Assembly (NCBI GenBank): GCA_029931535.1 | Contig: JAQPZY010001561.1 | Span: 62,001-126,000 of the forward strand | Source: Margaritifera margaritifera | Lineage: Eukaryota > Mollusca > Bivalvia > Unionida > Margaritiferidae | Reading direction: 5' to 3' | Length of the DNA stretch: 64,000 bases | In this document: positions 23,636 through 35,810 of the stretch, in pieces | Layout: each line of letters starts with the position of its first letter | Numbering within the stretch: the stretch's first letter is position 1 | Translations under genes and position numbers: made by a program | Notes under the pieces: model-generated | What the model was told of the DNA's origin: nothing | Databases searched by the model: none | The model's input: only the letters and a program-made list of their open reading frames with translations

Positions 23636-24155
23636 TTCGCTGCAATAAAAATCCCTGACATGGTTCACTGGAATAAAAATTCTTGACATGGTTCACTGGA
23701 ATAAAAATCCCAGACATGGTTCACTGGAATAAAAATCCTTGACACGGTTCACTGGAATTACAAATCCCTGACATGGTTCACTGCAATAAAAGTCCTTGAC
23801 CTGGTTCACTGGAATTACAAATTCCTGACATGGTTCACTGGAATTACAAATCCCTGACATGGTTCACTGCAATAAAAATCCCTGACATGGTTCACGCAAT
23901 AAAAATCCTCGACATGGATCACTGGAATTACAAATCCATGACATGGTTCACTGCAATAAAAATCCCTGACATGGTTCACTGGAATTAAAATCCTTGACAT
24001 GGTTCACTGGAATTACAAATCCTTGACATGTTTCACTTGAATTACAAATGCTTGACATAGTACACTGGAATAAACATCCCTGACATGGTACACTAGAATT
24101 ACAAATCCCTGACATGGTTCACTGAAATTAAAATCCCTGACACAGTACACTAGAA
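23636..24155. repeat. 28-bp minisatellite, about 19 copies
   Basis: The unit is CCCTGACATGGTTCACTGGA, ATAAAAAT, alternating with an AATTACAAAT ending. It lies about 0.7 kb upstream of the TRIM-NHL coding exon. Confidence 0.93.
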
Positions 24156-25155
24156 CATAATGTATCTAGTTGTACTTATTGGTTACATTTATTTTAATGG
24201 GTTTATCTTTATAACATTTTGTGTACAATTCTTCATGTTTACATTTTTAGAACTTTAAATTTTCACCATATAGCCATTATTGTTCTTAAGTGCCATTAAA
24301 CGCTAATACATGTACATACATACTAGCTATACAATCTCACAATTTAGTGAGAGTATGTTGCTAGATGACAGGAATATTTTTTCAAAAATAATGTTACAAA
24401 TTTTTAAATGTTTGAAATTAAAATTTCAAAATGTTCTCCTTTTGAGAAAACCTTGTTGAAATTAAATATTCCCAGTGCTTGCATGTTTATAACCATTCAG
24501 AAAATGTATACTTTTAAAAGTTTTACATACTTATTGAATAAAAAAGAAAAGTTAACAAAAAAACAAAAATGACTAATAGACAGAAATTGAAGAAGGTACT
24601 GGCTGAAGGAATGTGTTCCCGCACATCAGCCGGGATGGTGTAGTCATTCCGGTCCCTGACTGGTTTCATTATCCTTGTAACTCATTAGAGGGAAAAGTTC
24701 TGCTTGATATATTTATTCAACTGATCACCGTGTCTCGTCAGTGTGATGTTTATGTACCCACTAGCAGCCGTACAGCCAGCACTGCCGCCTTTTTGGTCGT
24801 GTGACATAGGCACACATGTAGCTAGTTGGTTGTAGGCAAACATATCACAAACCAAAGGTTTGCAGCCGGTGCATTCGGGTTGAATGATATTATCTTTTAA
24901 TGCAGCGCGGAATTGACTGTCATTAATGATAAAAAAAATTCAAAATTTTCACTTTTGGTGGGGTGGGAGTAAAGAAGAGCTGGCTAAACAACTCTCTCTA
25001 AAACTTTCAATCAGCTACCCTTTATTTTGACTTGCTATCAAACAGTTATTATCTGAAGTCAATTAACAGTATGTGTATATACCAAATGTGTATCGCTATA
25101 TACCAAATGTGTATCGGTATATACCAAATGTGCATTTTAGGTAAATGTAGTATCC
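24156..25155. other. Intron, mostly plain
   Basis: A three-unit repeat TATATACCAAATGTGTATCG lies at 25070-25135; otherwise nothing recognised. Confidence 0.4.
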
Positions 25156-26215
25156 TGTTTTTTAGCCCTACTGGTCATAGACCAGAAGACTTATGGGATG
25201 GCCATGTTGTCTGTCATATTTCTGTATATTAGCACAAGTTTGTTATCGCTACTATTCATAAACTCCTTTCCATGATTGCCATGACACTTTACATACACAT
25301 TCATTCCAATGTGTAGTTGGTCCTAAATGATAAAGGTGCCACTCAGACATCCAATATAGTGGCCATTTGAAAATCTTGTTATTGCCACTCCTCCTGACTT
25401 GATGGTCATATCAACATGAGGCTTTCACTAAAAGACTTCTTACGATGATTCTAAATGAAAATGGTGCCAATCTAACCTTGAATATGGCCACCATGGCAAC
25501 CATCTTTAAAATATTTTTGTCACTACCCCTCCTGATTGGATGGCCGTACTACACTGGGATTTCACCACAAGACTTTTTATGATAGCTAGTTTGTCCCGGA
25601 TGAAAATGGTGCCAATCTTACATACATTGTTGCTGCCATAACAGCCATCTTAAAAATTGTGTCTACGCAACTCGTAGATGCAAAGTCATATCAACATGGA
25701 GTTCTCACCAGAAACTTTCTTATGATGTCTTGCTCATCCTACATTAAATGAAAGTGATGCCAATCTTACATCCAATATGGCCACCATTGGTGACCCCATT
25801 ACAAATCTTTTTATCACTAACCCCCCTGAATGGAAGACCATATTGATCAAAAGACTTATTATGATATCTTATTGGTCTTAAATGAAAATGCTGTCAATCT
25901 TACATACAGAATGGCTGTCATGACGGACATCATGAAAATCTTGTTATCACTACCCCTTCTGAATGGATGCATATATATTTTCTATGGTTTTCACCAAAAG
26001 ATGTCAAATGATCTGTTCTTGGTCCTAAATGAAAATGGTTCTGATTACATCCAATATGGTCAGTACAGTAGAAAATTTGAAAATCTTGTTATTGCTCAAG
26101 AATATCAGAGATGGTTTCAACTCTCAGTAGTTAGATAGAAAAAACTGTCTGTCTTGGATTAATGGAAATTCCTTTCAGACGCTAGAGCATCAGTTCCTTC
26201 AAGGGACTCTTGGTT
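25156..26215 (+). mobile_element. Dispersed repeat element family 2, copy 1
   Basis: Five to six diverged units of about 140 bp (AAAATCTTGTTATCGCTAC, TTTTCACCAAAAGACTTCTT, GGTCCTAAATGAAAATGGTG, CCAATATGGCCACCAT) end in a unique tail GAGATGGTTTCAAC...TTCAAGGGACTCTTG. The same units and tail recur in the same orientation at 34040-35060. Confidence 0.75.
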
Positions 26216-28865
26216 GTTTTGTTTTTTTTCTTCATTTGATCTGCCTATTTTGAGAAACAGAAGTGTGTATACATTTAGGTTCCTTAGGGTAAAGAAGTCT
26301 ACATTAATGCTACACGACTGAAATTGCAAGTTACATTAAATCATTTTCATTACTTTACTTGCTCCAGAAAGTCTCAGTTTTATGCAAATATTATGAACGG
26401 TGTGATATCTGGTACATTCAGTGTCTGTACTGCATAATTGTAAGTTTACAAGCAATTAAAAATTTGTTACACAGGGAAAAAAAAAGAAAAAAAAGAAAGA
26501 AAGAAATAACTGAAGAAAAACTATGTACATGCTCTCTTGAAAAACTGCATTAATATTTCTACATATGTATAAAAGGTGAAACAGATCTTGATCTTTGTTT
26601 GAGTTGAAGGATTTATGAAACCTAGGCCTATGTTTGACTACTTAACACCCAATTTGGAGACTACTGTCAATAGGAGAAATATCTTTGATATATTCATAAT
26701 CACAGGTAAAATTACCTACGTACCTGGGTGACAGTCAGGTGTGTAGGTAAACATACCTGGATTCCTAGACAGTGATACAGTATTGATTATGAGAAATCCA
26801 TACTCTAAATCAGTGTCAGCAGTCATTGAGCTTTCTGGTTTGTAATAAATAACCAAGTTCCAATCAATTTCAAAGGACCCACACATTTCTTCCAAACAGG
26901 TCCCTATAGAGTGTGTACCATAATGAACTCGTTGTTTAAAGCAGTTGAATTTGATTTCCTGTTGACTGCATCTTTGCTAGCCAAGGGTCATTGGTCCACT
27001 TTGTTTAACATTGACCATTGGCAATTGTATATATAGCAAGACAAAACAATGTTTTGAACAAGTGCCTTCATTCAGATACAAGAGTTACCACTCATAGTAA
27101 GTCAAATCAACTAACCAATGCCAACATCAAAGATGTGTACATCTTTGACTCGGAAGAAAAACTTGCATATAAATGAGTTGAATTGGAGAAAATGACACAC
27201 AACACGTGTTATTGTCTACATAGGCCACATTGATTATTCACAACTCTCATCCTATGTAAATAGAGCAAGCAATCTGATTGGCTCAGTTTCTTATATATTC
27301 CTCTCATCCAACAGTGGTGTGGTAGCTGCTATTTTGGCTGGCCACATATGCCAAAGGTCGATGTGGAACAAAGTGGATTCGATGATACTTGGCTTGCAAA
27401 GATGTACTAACTACATTTTTCTAACCTTTTGTAAAGTTTGTTAGTGTGAGATTTCCTTTCTGTCAAATGTTTTGGTTGTTGTATATTACAATATTTGAAA
27501 GTCATTCAGTTCTTGTGTGTTTTTAATTACCAAAGCAAATAATTTCAGTAACTTTTCGAGAGGCAATATGTTTTGTCCTTCCAGAACCAAAACTCAATTA
27601 TGTGAGCAGAAAATTTGTTTTTTCTTCATTCCTACAATGGATTTCTATGCAACAATACAAGTGATACTTGTTTTGCAAACATGGAGTCACTATTCTATTT
27701 TCCAGTTTATTTATGTATGCGATACTATTGTGATCTATATCATGTCAAAGACAAGTATTGTGATACATATCATGATACAGCATGGTTGTTGATATGCAGT
27801 TCTACCAAGTACTAAGACCAGGTTAGTGTAAGACGACTTTTCTAAAGTCCTGTAAGTCATCTTATTAGTGATATTGTACTGCAGCTGGAGACAAGCAATG
27901 AATTTTGTTAGGCAAATCAGAAATCTATTCATTTGTTCTGAATTTTACAAGGTATGATGAAAAGTTTGTTATAAAAATTTAAACTTTTGGGAAATTTTCA
28001 GTGGAAATTTCTATTAGGCTTTTTTTTTCCCCAGACCTCATCAGAATTAATTATAAGGTGATAGAACTTTTCAACCATGAAAATAATTTACCTTGAAGTA
28101 TTCAGTACTTACCACAGGCTATCTCCAAGAAAGTGACTCAATATCTTAAATTTTGAAGTTGTCTCTGTAAAGTTAGAGAATTATGTTGGTCACAGAAGTC
28201 CATATGCCTGTTATTGCCTACTCGAAGCAATCAATGTCATGGTATATCTTACACATTAATCATTTTATCCCTCATTGAAGGCCTATAGAAATTAGATTAT
28301 AGTGGAATATACTACACCCTTCACTTGCCATTGTACTATAGAAATATTTCCCCCATGTCTCGCTCACTCAGTAGTGTGAGTATTTAGTCAGTATGTGAAT
28401 AGCCTACCTGTGGAATGAAAACCAATAAGTGCATGGTAAATACCGTATAACTTCTTATCGCAACAGATAGATTTTCACATGAGAGTGATATGTCTGTAAA
28501 AGATACAATGTACATGTCCTATTTTATAAGTGTTTTACCCATTTCTAATTTGGATTTATATCAATCCAGCATCAGTTCCAATAACCAGTAAGTAATATCT
28601 ACATTATTAAGAAAGATAGTCTAACAGTAAAAGAAAATTAAAACTCACATTTGAAGGATATTACCAACAAATGAGCTCAAATTACCATTTTGACCATTTA
28701 CTAATTCAGTATGTCAGACATTGGACATAAAGTGCCCAGAATTATACAATGCAATTATTTGGGCTTTACATTTTATTTTTCAAGGTCTGTAGGTAACATT
28801 TTAATTTGGTGAAGTGTTTTTTGAGAAAAACTGGACGGATAAACCTACTCAACCTTGTTCAACTT
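26216..28865. other. Intron, no gene or clear repeat
   Basis: AT-rich sequence with an A/G-rich patch near 26478-26505. Short open frames (for example 27517-27815) overlap in several frames and look random. Confidence 0.45.
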
Positions 28866-29445
28866 ATGTTTAGTAGAATAAACAACATGGCCCCTGATCT
28901 GCCAGTACATTATGCTGTTTACAGTTGTGTATTCAACCATACACAGGTGGGGAAATGCAGTAAGCTTGTTGCCCCTGATCTGCCAGCACATTATGCTAGT
29001 CATAGTTGTGTATTCAACCATACATATATAGGGAAATACAGTAGGCTTGTTGCCCCTGATCTGCTAGTACATTATGCTGTTCACAGTTGTGTACTCATCA
29101 TACACAGGTAGGGAAATGCAGTAGGCTTGTTGCCCCTGATCTGCCAGTACATTATGCTATTTACAGTAGTGTATTCAACCATTCACATGTAGGGAAATGC
29201 AGTAGGTTTTTTGTCCCTGATCTGCCAGTACATTATGCTGTTTACAATAGTGTATTCAACCATACACAGGTAGGGAAATGCAGTAGGCTTGTTGCCCCCT
29301 GATCTGCCAGCACATTATGCTGTTTACAGTTGTGTATGCATAATATGCAGGTAGGGAAATACAGTTGGCTTGTTGCCCCTGATCTGCCTGTACATTATGC
29401 TGTTCACAGATGTATATGCATCATACACAATTAGGGAAATACAGT
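28866..29445. repeat. 81-bp minisatellite, about 7 copies, related to the double-hairpin MITE
   Basis: The unit is GTTGCCCCTGATCTGCCAGT, ACATTATGCTGTTTACAGTT, GTGTATTCAACCATACACAG, GTAGGGAAATGCAGTAGGCT, T. The first unit begins AATAAACAACATGGCCCCTG, matching the MITE arm AACAAACAACATAGACCCTG. Because 81 is a multiple of three, it gives long spurious open frames. Confidence 0.9.
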
Positions 29446-29666
29446 AGACTTGTTTCATATGGAAGTATCCGATGTTATAAGGGTTTAATTTAGCATCACT
29501 TAATTAACTGATCAGAGTCTGCTAAAAATCGGAACTATAATGTAGTGTGCTGAAGGTGGTCAGAATGTGTATTAAGGTTGTCAACAGTTGGGCACATATT
29601 TTACACTGCTATATACAGTATTACATTGATCAATAGTAAATCAATAAAATCAATAGCTGCCTTTTA
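29446..29666. other. Intron, nothing recognised
   Basis: Plain sequence. Confidence 0.3.
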
Positions 29667-29679
29667 AAGAGCTGGATCT

Positions 29680-29874
29680 ATCTTATTTGTTTTTCGAGTT
29701 TTATGGCACAGCAACAATTTGAAGGTTGTTTTGTGCTGAGGTAATTACAGTAAAGCTTTTTGTCCAAGGACACACCACAGTAGCTGATCCGGGCTGATTC
29801 GATGTTCTGATTCAAACCCATACCGTTCTAGTCATGCGTCCAGTGCCTTAACCACTGAGCCACTGTAGTTCTCT
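29680..29874 (-). mobile_element. tRNA-derived SINE with perfect 13-bp target duplication
   Basis: On the minus strand the head has a pol III A box (TGGCTCAGTGG) and B box (GGTTTGAATC) at tRNA spacing, then a body with CAGCCCGGATCAGCTACTG and TGTGTCCTTGGAC, and an A-rich 3' end. It is flanked by AAGAGCTGGATCT on both sides (29667-29679 and 29875-29887), as LINE-driven insertion would make. Confidence 0.88.
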
Positions 29875-29967
29875 AAGAGCTGGATCTGAAAAAAACTTTA
29901 CTGTAATTAGTGTTCTGGAAATGATCTTAATAATTGGGCTCAAAGTCAGTAATGAAACAGAAAGGAG

Positions 29968-30150
29968 CCACATGTGAATTATGATTGGTCAGTCATTATG
30001 TAAGGGGTGGGTAGAATATGCCACATGTGAATTATGATTGGTCAGTCATTATGTAAGGGGTGGGTAGAATATGCCACATGAATTATGATTGGTCAGTCAT
30101 TATGTAAGGGGTAGGTAGAATATACCACTTGTGAATTATGATTGGTCAGT
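29968..30150. repeat. 53-bp tandem repeat, about 4 copies
   Basis: The unit is GCCACATGTGAATTATGATT, GGTCAGTCATTATGTAAGGG, GTGGGTAGAATAT. Each contains ATTGG, the inverse of a CCAAT box. Confidence 0.88.
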
Positions 30151-30703
30151 TAGGTGGAACTTAGTTACATAACCATATCAGATTAGGTGTAATAAAAATA
30201 ACACCTATTAGTTAATATAATTGTGTACTGAATTAGCCAGTTAGCCTTTCTCTACAGTTATTAACATTGTCAGGTGGTCAATTAGGTTTTAAGCTTAGCC
30301 TTTCAATCACTGTGCAAGGTAGATTCCAATGTCTAACAGACAATCAGATCATGATCAAAAAGAGAAAGTGTGCTTAACCACAGCTAAATTCAGATTGATG
30401 ACAAGGGGTAAACATCTCCCTTTTTTAGTGTAACCTCAGCCTTTAGTAGCTCACAAGAAATCTGTTTTTATTTGTGCATGAAATTGGAGATAACAAGGAC
30501 TTGTGCATTATGTTCTTAACATAAAAGTATAAAGAAATAAATTTCTTGAGCAGAATTGGGCTTTGCTAACTAAAACTTGGTGATTGTAGTACTCCTTGAG
30601 AAATATATGCCACACAAACATCTTCTAAAATGAGATCAATTAAAATCTCAGTTTCATTGTAAATTAATAAAACCTGTTCACTTTTTGCTCTTGATTGAAT
30701 TAA
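30151..30703. other. Intron, nothing recognised
   Basis: Plain AT-rich sequence. Confidence 0.4.
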
Positions 30704-31868
30704 ATCATACAAACCAGTAGTATCATACTAATCATACAAACCAGTAGTATCATACTAATCATACAAACCAGTAGTATCATAATAATCATACAAACTAGTA
30801 GTATCATAATAACCATACAAATCAGTAGTATCATACTAATCATACAAACCAGTAGTATCATAATAATCATACAAACTAGTAGTATCATACTAATCAAACA
30901 AACCAGTAATATCATACTAATCATACAAACTAGTAGTATCATACAAATCATACAAACCAGTAGTATAATAATAATCATACAAACTAGTAGTATCATACTA
31001 ATCATGCAAACTAGTAGTATCATAATAATCATACAAACCAGTGGTATCATACTAATCAAACCAGTAATATCATACTAATCATACAAACCAGTAGTATCAT
31101 ACTAATCATGCAAACTAGTAGTATCATACTAATCATACAAACTAGTAGTATCATAATAATCATACAAACCAGTAGTATCATACTAATCATACAAACCAGT
31201 AATATCATACTAATCATACAAACCAGTAGTATCATACTAATCATACAAACCAGTACTATCATAATAATCATACAAACCAGTAATATCATACTAATCATAC
31301 AAACCAGTAATATCATACTAATTATACAAACCAGTAATATCATACTAATCATACAAACCAGTAATATCATACTAATCATACAAACCAGTAATATCATACT
31401 AATCATACAAACTAGTAATATCATACTAATCATACAAACCAGTAATATCATAATAATCACACAAACCAGTAGTATCATACTAATCATACAAACCAGTAGT
31501 ATCATAATAATCATAGAAACCAGTAGTATCATACTAAAAAAAAATCCAGTAGTATCATACTAATCATACAAACCAGTAATATCATACTAATCATACAAAC
31601 CAGTAATATCATACTAATCATACAAACCAGTAATATCATACTAATCATACAAACCAGTAATATCATAATAATCATACAAACCAGTAGTATCATACTAATC
31701 ATACAAACCAGTAGTATCATAATAATTATACAAACCAGTAGTATCATACTAAAAAAAAATCCAGTAGTATCATACTAATCATACAAACCAGTAGTATCAT
31801 ACTTAAAAAAAAAAAACCAGTAGTATCATACTAATCATACAAACCAGTAGTATCATACTAAAAAAAAA
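30704..31868. repeat. 27-bp minisatellite, about 43 copies
   Basis: The unit is CATACTAATCATACAAACCA, GTAGTAT, with a GTAATAT variant. Near the right end several units have the middle replaced by an A-run (CATACTAAAAAAAAATCCAG). Because 27 is a multiple of three, open frames of 72-158 codons exist on both strands; they are artefacts. Confidence 0.95.
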
Positions 31869-32057
31869 ATCAGTTGAGTGACTTGTAGGTTTAGTAATTA
31901 TCTACAAGGTTTAAATTGCAAGGAAAATGATATAAGGTTTAGACACATTGATTTATTTATAAAAAATCAATTAGCAGACAGAAATTCATACACAGATTAT
32001 AGCTACATGTATTCTGCTACAGGCACAGCAGGAAGGTTCTGCAAGAGTTTTTCATTA

Positions 32058-32275
32058 CCATATGTACTCGCGTATAATCTGGGTCCAAATGCAAACAACA
32101 TAGACCCTGATTTGCCATCGCATAATGTGCCAGCAGATCAGAGTCTGTGTTGTTTGTTCTACTGATTAGTCCATACAAACTGCATAGACCCAGATCTGCC
32201 AGCGCATCATGCAATGGCAGATCTGGGTCTGAGCAGTTTGCAGTTGGTATTAGCTTATACACAAGTATATATGGT
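32058..32275. mobile_element. Double-hairpin MITE, copy 2
   Basis: Ends ACCATATGTACTCGCGTATA and TATACACAAGTATATATGGT form a terminal inverted repeat. Internally there are two palindromes: AACATAGACCCTGATTTGCC with its inverse, and CATAGACCCAGATCTGCC with its inverse. Confidence 0.9.
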
Positions 32276-33400
32276 AATCTTGATGTTTGTCAATATCAGT
32301 ATGAATCATGATCGATCATTAGATCGATGTGGTTGTCTTGAGAAATAAAAACAAAATTCTGAGATCTGCAAATCATGTTGTAAAGGGAAATTAATGATTT
32401 TTTTTATTCATTTGCAGATTTTACTTGTACAGTATTAAGTTATTCTAGAAAATTGGCATATACGGCAGTTCTTTTGAATAGAATTAAAGGTCGAAGTGGA
32501 GAGTCGTGTTCTTTAGTAAATCAGATCTTCTAAGTCATATGTCCCATCAAAGATAAGGGTATAGAAAGAATTTACTTGTTTTGCACAAACTTGTTATGTG
32601 CATGAAAGGAATTACTGCTTTTTATTTACATGGAGGTAAAAGTTATTAGCTGTAATTTACCATTTACTTCACAGGGTTATTCATATACCTTCACATAATT
32701 GTTTACAAAGCCATAATGGTTTGTCATTGAAATTGGTAGAGTAGATTGTTTGTTAAGGTGCAAGTATAAAGAAGACAAAGATTGGCCCAATCTGGGGGAT
32801 ATTAGTTAAGGCAAATTTTGTCATACTCGTTTTTTTTTTTTAATGACAAAAAAGAAAACTGAAGTCATGGAGTCTTTTGTATAGGAATAAAGCAGTATTT
32901 TAGTACAAATTTAGTCATGTATTTTCATAATAAACACACTGTACGTTATGTATAGAGAATGTATTTTCATCTAAAAGTGAAGAAAAAAAAGTAATACAAA
33001 AGTTTGATAAATTTCTTAAAAAGAATAAATTAAAGAAATAATTTAAAAAGATATAAAGAATAAATTGCATTTAAAACTAATTTATTAAGGACATTCAAGG
33101 GACAACACAGTTTATTCCTGCTTGGACAGGTATCATTAATACATAGGTGAAATAAGCAAGGGAACAAAATGATTTGTCAATGATCTCCTATATAAACAGA
33201 TGTCCTTTATATGGAAATATTTGTCAAGGCAAGTTTCACTGCACACTATACTTATCTGGTGGGGAACTTCTTCAGTATAGTGGATAATTATAATTGTTCT
33301 GCAGTTTTGTTGAATTCATGCATATCTGGCTTAGTTCACCATAGATGTCTCTTGCAATATGTTCTTAACTGGATTAAGTAGGAAGGCCTGACAAACCATG
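32276..33400. other. Intron, nothing recognised
   Basis: Plain AT-rich sequence. Confidence 0.4.
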
Positions 33401-34035
33401 ACAAACTATGTTTTTGGCTTAGTTGGCCATAAAGCCAGGTGAGCTTATGATGTGGCATTTTGTTTGTTGTCAATCGTGCATCCTTTATTAATTGCTTCTT
33501 TAACACTCTAGATGCTATATTTATGATCTTATTTTGATCAGACTTCGAATATGGACTGACATCATTATGATCTTGGAAGAGTGCAGTAATGAGTGAGATC
33601 CACACATAGTAATGAGGTGATCTTGCATCTGATTGGCTGAGCTTGTACCACTCTGGTGACCATATTTCTGATCTGATTGTGATCAGACTTAGAATATCTG
33701 CTTATATCATCAACATGAGTTAAATAATGGGCAAGATTCACATATATTAATATTGTGATCTTGCATCAGATTGGCAGCTGAGCTTGTCAACACTGTAGCA
33801 GCTCTTTTTCTAATTTGATTCTTATCACACTTAGTAAATAGTCATATATCATCAAAATATCCAATGAGTTTTAATATGAGCGAGATGTACTCATATTATT
33901 GGGATGAAATTGCATCTGACTGGCTGAGCTTCTTATCACTCAGGAGACAATATTTCTTACCCAATTTTAATCAGACTTTTAATTGGTAATGAGCTAATAT
34001 CATCAAGATATAGCTTTACTATTCATAGACCTGAT

Positions 34036-35064
34036 TCCATCCATCCATCCATCAGCACAAGTTTGTTATCGCTACTCCTCCAAAACTATATGGAAGATTG
34101 TCATGAAACTTTACATACACTTTCATTCCAAGGTCTAGTTGGTCCTAAATGAAAATGCTGCCATTTGGATGTCCATTTGGAAAACCTTGTTAATGCTGCT
34201 CATCCAGAATGGATGGTCATACCAGCATGGTGTATAAATATAAACGATTTATTGCGATGTCCAGTTGGTCCTAAACAAAAATCGTGCAAATCTGACATAC
34301 AATAATATAACAGCCATCTTGAAAATCTTGTTATTGCTACTCCTCAATGGAAAGTTATTTTGACATGTGGATTTCACCAGAATACTTCTTATCATGGTCC
34401 TAATTGAAAATGGTGCCAATCTGACCTCCAATATGGCCATTATATTGGCCATCTTGAACATTTTATCACTTCTAGATGGATGCTATTGACACATGGTTTT
34501 CACCAAAACTTTTTATGATGTCTTGTTTGTCCCATATGAAATTGGTGCCAATCTGACATACAATATGCCAGCCATCTTGAATATCTTGTTATCACCACTT
34601 CTCCTAACTGGAAAGTCATAGTGACATGGAGTTTTTGCCAGAGGACTCTTTATGATGTTTAGTTGCTCCTAAATGAAAATGATGTTTATCTGACATCCAA
34701 TACGATCACCATGGTGGTCATCCTGAAAATCTTGTTATCGCTACTCCTCCTGAATGAATGCTCATATCAGTATAGGATTTTCACCAAAAGACTTCTTATG
34801 ATAATTTTATCAATGGTGCCAATCTGACATACAATATGGCTGCCATGGTAGCCATCATGAAAATCTTGTTATTGCCACTTCTCCAAACTAGAAATTCAGA
34901 TGAAGAAGGGGTTTTCACCATCTTGAAAATCATGTTATCAGTCGAGAATATCAGGGATGGTTTCAACACTCCACAGTTAAAAAGAAGAAATGGTCCTATA
35001 TTGGATTCCTCGACATTCTTTTTGGACTGTAGATCACCAGTCCTTTCAAGGGACTCTTGTTATT
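34036..35064 (+). mobile_element. Dispersed repeat element family 2, copy 2, nested in the 125-bp array
   Basis: It has the same units (AAAATCTTGTTATCGCTACT, GGTCCTAAATGAAAAT) and the same closing tail (GGGATGGTTTCAACACTCC...CTTTCAAGGGACTCTTG) as 25156-26215. Array units resume right after the tail, so this element probably inserted into the array. Confidence 0.75.
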
Positions 35065-35496
35065 ATGAGCGAGACCTATGCATATTTGTGAGGTGATTAG
35101 TTTGATGCCACACTAGAGACTTTTTTTAAGGATTTTGATCACACGTGGTAAATAGGCTTATAACATCAAGATGTTTTTTGAGTATGATTATGAGCAAGGT
35201 CCATGCTTATTAATGATACGATCTTATATTAGATTGGCTGAGAATGTCAACACTCTAGCAACTATATCTCTGATCAGATTATGATCAAACTTGTTTAATA
35301 GACTTATATAATTAAGATGTTGGATGAGTTTGATTATGAGCAAATTGTATGCATGTTTATGATGTAATCTTGTATCTGATTGACTGAGCTTGTTACCACT
35401 CTGGAGCCAATTCTTGATTTGATTTTGCTCAATTTTGTAAATAAGTTTATATCATCATTTTCTTAGGTTCTATAATAAGTGAGATCTGCACATAAC

Positions 35497-35694
35497 AATG
35501 AGATCTGGGACCTCAGTGGTAGAGTGCCAGACTCACAGTCTAAAAATGTTGTGCTCTTTAATCCATTCCAGACCAGCCCAGGTCAGCTTTCATGGAGTGT
35601 CACTGGGCAAGGCAATTTACTCTCATTACATTGGCACCCAATAGTCTCTGATGTGCTGTCAAACACTAACCAACCAAACAAGCCAGTTAGCCTC
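35497..35694 (+). mobile_element. tRNA-derived SINE
   Basis: The head has GACCTCAGTGGTAGAGTGCC, then a degraded B box (TTTAATCCATTCC), then CAGCCCAGGTCAGC and GTGTCACTGGGCAAGGCA, the conserved body shared with the SINE copies at 29680, 37085 and 56765. Confidence 0.65.
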
Positions 35695-35810
35695 TAATTA
35701 GTGGAACTTGTTATGTATCAATCAAGAGACTATATGTCTCAATCAGTTTCGTTAAAACTTTGTAAATAGGTTTATATCAGCAAGAATTTGCATGAGTTTT
35801 ATTAGGAGCA

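Larger units (their letters stand above)
33401..35810. repeat. Array of about 125-bp diverged units, interrupted by other elements
   Basis: Units share TGCATCTGATTGGCTGAGC, CTTGT-ACCACTCTGG, TTTCTGATCTGATTTTGATC, AGACTT and TATATCATCAAGATG. They occupy about 33401-34035, 35065-35480 and 35695-35810. The gaps are family-2 element copy 2 and a SINE. Confidence 0.75.

Noticed and set aside
25830..26138. 102-codon frame
   Set aside because: Lies entirely in a dispersed repeat present again at 34036-35064, where the frame is not kept.
28806..29302. Frames encoding VAPDLPVHYAVHSCVFNHTQ repeats
   Set aside because: They come from the 81-bp minisatellite, whose length is a multiple of three.
30700..31747. 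Long open frames (72-158 codons) on both strands, hydrophobic MILLVCMIS repeats
   Set aside because: They are direct translations of a 27-bp minisatellite with no stop in those frames; no start context, domain or non-repeat sequence.
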